From assembly GCF_005405385.1 (NCBI RefSeq), contig NZ_BJDY01000007.1:186001-250000 (forward strand): a stretch of DNA of 64,000 nt, read 5' to 3'. The notes beneath the pieces are model-generated. The model made no database searches. It worked only from the letters and a program-made list of their open reading frames with translations, and had not been told where the DNA came from. The stretch is from Lactiplantibacillus mudanjiangensis. GTDB lineage: Bacteria > Bacillota > Bacilli > Lactobacillales > Lactobacillaceae. Numbering within the stretch: position 1 is the stretch's first letter; every line of letters begins with the position of its first letter. Made by a program: the position numbers and the translations under genes. Positions 60,730 through 64,000 of this stretch are shown here, in pieces.

Positions 60730-62655
60730 TTAGGCCAGTTGACTTTTCTTTGTTATCCGAGCCCGATTTAGCAACACCGAACTTGTCACAACCGACAACG
60801 AACTAAATGCCATCGCTAAACCAGCTAATTCAGGACTCAATGTAAAGCCTAAGGCAAAGAACACCCCAGCCGCAACTGGAATTCCCAGCACATTGTAAAT
60901 AAACGCCCAAAATAGATTCAATTTAATCCGGTTAAACGTCTTTTGGCTCAAGGCCAATGCCCGGTCGACATCACGTAAATCATTCTTAACTAGAACGATT
61001 CCACCAGCATCAATCGCAATATCAGTCCCCGATCCCATCGCAATGCCGACATCGGCAATCGTGAGTGCGGGCGCATCATTAATGCCATCACCGACAAAAG
61101 CAACTTTGCCGTCACGTTGCAATTGTTGAACATGATCGGCTTTATCACCAGGCAAGACATCGGCAATTACTTCATCGATCCCCACTTGTTGGGCAACCGC
61201 TTCAGCAACGCGCTGATTGTCCCCAGTCAACATGACCGTCTTTAACCCCCGCGCACGCAAAGCCGCAATCGCTTCAGTCGAGGTGGTCTTAGGGGTATCT
61301 TGAATCGCAATTAGCCCAATTATTCGATCACCTAAGCCAACGAAAACAACTGTTTTAGCTTCATTTTGTAATCGTGTTTCTGTTTGCACCAACTCATCAT
61401 CAATTTTAAACGTATCTAACAATTTATGATTACCGACTACGCCTTGTTGATCAGCTAATCGGGCCGTAACCCCTTTACCTTCAATCGCTTCAAAATCAAC
61501 CACGTCACTCGGCGTAATTTGTTCAGTTTTAGCCCGTGCTAAAATTGCGGTCGCCAATGGATGTTCCGAGCCGGCTTCTAAGCTAGCAGCTACTTTTAAA
61601 ACTTGGGCTTCATCGCCAACAATATTCGTCACTTGGGGCTTGCCAACAGTGATCGTCCCCGTTTTATCAAAGACAACGGTCTTCACATCATTGACGGCTT
61701 CTAAAACTTCGCCATTTTTAATTAGAATACCCATCTTGGCACCACGACCAGTTCCGACCATTAAAGCTGTTGGGGTCGCTAGTCCTAAGGCACACGGACA
61801 AGCAATTACCACGACCGAAACTGCAAAAATCAACGCCCGGGCAACACTCGCATCTAAGAAAACAAACCAAGTCAAAAAGGTTAGAATTGCTAAAATCAAG
61901 ACAACTGGCACAAAGATATCGGATACTTTATCCGTTAACTTTTGAATCGGTGCGTGACTGTTCTGAGCCTTTTTAACTAGCTCCACGATTTGTGACAACA
62001 TCGTTTGCTCACCGATTTTATTGGCTTTAAATAAGAACGTCCCCGTACTATTCATCGTCGCGCCAATAACCTGATCATCGACTTTTTTAGTTACTGGCAT
62101 ACTTTCGCCAGTAACCATCGATTCATCAATACTTGAACTGCCTTTGATAATCACGCCATCAACCGGAATCTTTTGACCAGGTTTCACCCGAATCACATCA
62201 TTTAACGCGACTTCGGTGATTGGCATCTTAACAAACTGATCATCACGTAATACTTCGGCATCTTTTGCCTGTAAATTGACGAGTTTTTCTACTGCGTTAG
62301 ACGCATTGTGGCGCATTCGTTCTTCAAAAACTTGACCTAGTAACACAAACGTCGTGACTAATGCCGCACTTTCGAAAAATACCGGCTGATCAGTCATCAT
62401 GGCGTAGAGGCTGTACACGTAGGCCGTAACGGTTCCAATCGCCACCAACGTATCCATGTTCGCATGGTGCTTTTTAAAGGCCGCCCAAGCGCTTTGGATA
62501 AATGGTCCCGCGGCGACTAACATGACGATAGTTGTTAAAACAAGTTGCGTCCAATCGCCACCTGGTAACATGATTCCAAAAGGCATCAACACCATATTCG
62601 CTAACAATGGTAGGGAGAAAATCAACGCAATCCAAAACCGCTTGGTAATGCTCAT
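60730..62655 (-). CDS. copA: Copper-transporting P1B-type ATPase
   Basis: A 641-residue membrane ATPase. [11 protein letters not shown] in helix 6 (the CPC site for Cu+), TGES, DKTGTIT with the phosphorylated Asp, SEHPLA and [10 protein letters not shown] are all present. The usual N-terminal CxxC metal-binding domains are missing, so the protein starts directly at the first helix. It should export Cu+ using ATP. It overlaps the cupredoxin gene by one base. Cop boxes upstream of that gene indicate copper induction, with CopY encoded elsewhere. Confidence 0.92.
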   Translation of the reverse strand: MSITKRFWIALIFSLPLLANMVLMPFGIMLPGGDWTQLVLTTIVMLVAAGPFIQSAWAAFKKHHANMDTLVAIGTVTAYVYSLYAMMTDQPVFFESAALVTTFVLLGQVFEERMRHNASNAVEKLVNLQAKDAEVLRDDQFVKMPITEVALNDVIRVKPGQKIPVDGVIIKGSSSIDESMVTGESMPVTKKVDDQVIGATMNSTGTFLFKANKIGEQTMLSQIVELVKKAQNSHAPIQKLTDKVSDIFVPVVLILAILTFLTWFVFLDASVARALIFAVSVVVIACPCALGLATPTALMVGTGRGAKMGILIKNGEVLEAVNDVKTVVFDKTGTITVGKPQVTNIVGDEAQVLKVAASLEAGSEHPLATAILARAKTEQITPSDVVDFEAIEGKGVTARLADQQGVVGNHKLLDTFKIDDELVQTETRLQNEAKTVVFVGLGDRIIGLIAIQDTPKTTSTEAIAALRARGLKTVMLTGDNQRVAEAVAQQVGIDEVIADVLPGDKADHVQQLQRDGKVAFVGDGINDAPALTIADVGIAMGSGTDIAIDAGGIVLVKNDLRDVDRALALSQKTFNRIKLNLFWAFIYNVLGIPVAAGVFFALGFTLSPELAGLAMAFSSLSVVTSSVLLNRARITKKSQLA

Positions 62656-63026
62656 TACTCAATCACCACTTTCCCATGAAACATATCCATGCCACAAGCC
62701 CATTGGTATTCACCCGGCTTACTCGTATCGATCGTCACGGATTGCACTTGATTCTTAGGCAATTCTTGGTTAATCCCAAAGTCACTAAAGACGACATGAT
62801 CCAAACAACTTGATGCGTCTGTACGCGTAAAGTTCAAGACCGCTGGGACCCCTTGCTTTAAGACTACCTTCTCCGGTGAATAACCGCCACTCACTTCAAT
62901 ATCCACACTTTGTTGATCATTAGTCATCGCGGCAGCAGCTGTTTCAGTCGTATGCTTGCCAAAGAACCACCATAAAATAAACCCAATCAAAACCAAGCCA
63001 ATTCCCAATACGATTAATTTAATCAT
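62655..63026 (-). CDS. Membrane-anchored cupredoxin-like copper-binding protein
   Basis: A 123-residue protein. One N-terminal helix ([21 protein letters not shown]) anchors an extracellular cupredoxin domain. The candidate copper ligands are Cys and His in SSCLDHVVF and Cys, Met and His in [12 protein letters not shown]. It is the first gene of the operon with copA and could take copper from the ATPase or hold it outside the cell. The ATG at 63026 follows GAGAGGA. A plastocyanin-like electron-transfer role is less likely given the context. Confidence 0.87.
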   Translation of the reverse strand: MIKLIVLGIGLVLIGFILWWFFGKHTTETAAAAMTNDQQSVDIEVSGGYSPEKVVLKQGVPAVLNFTRTDASSCLDHVVFSDFGINQELPKNQVQSVTIDTSKPGEYQWACGMDMFHGKVVIE

Positions 63027-63063
63027 TACAGTCAATCCTCTCTTAATGCCAATTATTTAAGAT

Positions 63064-63113
63064 TACGTTTGTAAACCACAAAATACAGTTTACCCGTATC
63101 GTTTACAAATGTC
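63064..63113. promoter_or_regulatory. Array of cop-box-like operators at 20-base spacing
   Basis: TACGTTTGTA (63064-63073) and TACAAATGTC (63104-63113) each match the CopY box TACANNTGTA at seven of eight defined positions. Between them, at exactly the same phase, lies the weaker TACAGTTTAC (63084-63093). The three start 20 bases apart, about two helical turns, upstream of the cupredoxin-copA operon. Confidence 0.6.
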
Positions 63114-63165
63114 AACGATGAAATTTTGATTTTGGGGCTAAGGGTTGAATAAAAGTAACTCACAG

Positions 63166-63484
63166 CTTGCTGCCTACCGTTCGTCCACCTTGAGCCGGAA
63201 CGCTGTGGGCGGACCGGCTCAGCCAAAAAGCGGTCTGAATCGTCGTTTTGAACCACCAAGCCCGTGTTTCAAAAGCGCCAATCTCTAAGCGATAAATCGC
63301 TAAGAGATTCCCACGGCTGGGCTCAATGTGAACTCACTCTCGGTTATGATAGTTACTAGATTGATTAATTTCACGATATAGCCGGAGCCAACCAGTGATG
63401 GCGCCGGCCGTGAAAACATCGTAAGCCCGTACTTTGGCTGGAGTCGGTCCCACAGCCGGCAGAATCACTGGCTGGCGTAGGTAA
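63166..63484 (-). repeat. Structured interspersed repeat A, copy 7 (left module plus shortened right module)
   Basis: The left module is complete. P4 here is AATCTCTAAGCGAT/ATCGCTAAGAGATT, with an outer stem that differs from copies 2, 4 and 5 by paired changes, and P2 is CGGCTCAG/CTGAATCG with one mismatch. The right module has lost about 85 inner bases but keeps its ends GCCAACCAGTGAT and ATCACTGGCTGGC. It separates the MFS gene from the cop operators. Confidence 0.8.
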
Positions 63485-63590
63485 CCAATTAATATTAACA
63501 AGGCTTCCACACTATATTTATGTTTCAATCATTAGTTTACCAAAAATTCCCATGACACCACTTCATGCCATGAGGACCAATTAACTAATT

Positions 63591-64000
63591 TTAATTTTGT
63601 GCTGCAGTGACTAACTTCTTCTGGAAGTTAACCAGAATACACCCAATACCTAGGATCAACGCGATAATCCCACTTACAGAGAACACATTTAATCCCATGC
63701 CTTGTACAGCTGAGGTCAACGGATTGATGATAAACGGACTAACCACTCCACCAATAGAGTAGATCGCTACATAAACACCTAACGCCATTGAAACACTATT
63801 CTTACCGACCGCAATTGAGATTAAATATGGGAATTGCCCCATTGCAATACTCATCGCTGCCCCGACAAAGAAACTACCGACAAATGCTAATAGTAAGGAA
63901 TGTCCGAAACCAACTAATAAGTAAGAGAGACCATATAAAATAAACGAAATTGAAATCGACGTATATTTAAATTTCTTCCCAATGATACCAACAATCAAGC
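63591..64000 (-). CDS. Major facilitator transporter, C-terminal part, cut by the window edge
   Basis: The visible last 135 or so residues contain four to five membrane helices, including FVGAAMSIAMGQFPYLISIAVGKNSVSMALG and a C-terminal helix (IIALILGIGCILVNF) with a short basic tail. This is the end of an MFS permease. The frame is open to the edge, and the first in-frame TTG near 63998 is not taken as a start. The substrate cannot be judged from this part. Confidence 0.75.
   Translation of the reverse strand, partial: LIVGIIGKKFKYTSISISFILYGLSYLLVGFGHSLLLAFVGSFFVGAAMSIAMGQFPYLISIAVGKNSVSMALGVYVAIYSIGGVVSPFIINPLTSAVQGMGLNVFSVSGIIALILGIGCILVNFQKKLVTAAQN

Noticed and set aside
2809-63484. Insertion sequence or prophage
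   Set aside because: No transposase, integrase or phage structural gene is present anywhere in the window; the only mobile-like items are the non-coding repeats.

Overview
This 64 kb window is chromosomal DNA of a lactic acid bacterium, most likely a Lactiplantibacillus species close to, but probably not identical with, L. plantarum. The grounds are a subtype-B tannase very like L. plantarum TanB as I remember it, KxYKxGKxW/MucBP/LPxTG surface proteins, a GH42 lacA-lacS-lacR sugar locus, and an orphan agr-type lamK-lamR pair beside asnB. These are recollections of family and gene order, not searches. There are no tRNAs, rRNAs, transposases, prophage modules or CRISPR arrays.

Layout. 0-6.4 kb: small Mor-like regulators, tannase, a DMT exporter with an M20 peptidase, and an SGNH hydrolase. 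6.4-9.7 kb: a peptide-use operon (proline iminopeptidase-type hydrolase and OppA) behind a T-box leader. 11-14 kb: an RpiR regulator divergent from an RpiA-like isomerase and a Gfo/Idh dehydrogenase, with palindromic operators between. 14-16.5 kb: DUF969-DUF979-pcp. 16.7-22 kb: lacA-lacS with divergent lacR. 22-25 kb: a giant secreted phosphoesterase with possible Pho-type sites. 25-30.4 kb: MarR/ABC exporter/DUF4886 and LacI/HAD operons. 31-33 kb: aminotransferase and nitroreductase. 33.4-39 kb: a complete livJHMGF branched-chain amino acid transporter plus a CBS-ACT protein, preceded by a leucine-rich leader peptide and a textbook attenuator. 39.8-45 kb: MacB-like ABC protein and the mntH-usp manganese locus. 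45-53 kb: asnB, lamR/lamK, GtrA protein, matrixin-like protease, XRE-membrane protein and a small cell-wall hydrolase. 53-56 kb: HxlR/MFS pair and cadmium exporter with its sensor. 56-59.3 kb: an eight-repeat MucBP adhesin. 60-63 kb: a broken LysM transglycosylase and a copper ATPase/cupredoxin operon with cop boxes. The right edge cuts an MFS transporter.

Amino acid supply is a recurring theme: T-box control of peptide use, leucine-type attenuation of liv, pcp, an M20 peptidase, asnB and an aminotransferase.

The least explained content is non-coding. Seven copies of a modular repeat (called A) lie between genes. Its left module folds into a cloverleaf whose stems change by compensatory substitutions between copies, and where neighbouring genes point one way its orientation relative to transcription is always the same. 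A second element (B, two copies) is a long hairpin with completely different arm sequences but conserved internal-loop patches. Both B copies lie between a stop codon and a terminator. These look like structured RNAs or folded single-stranded DNA mobile elements, and I do not recognise either as a named family.
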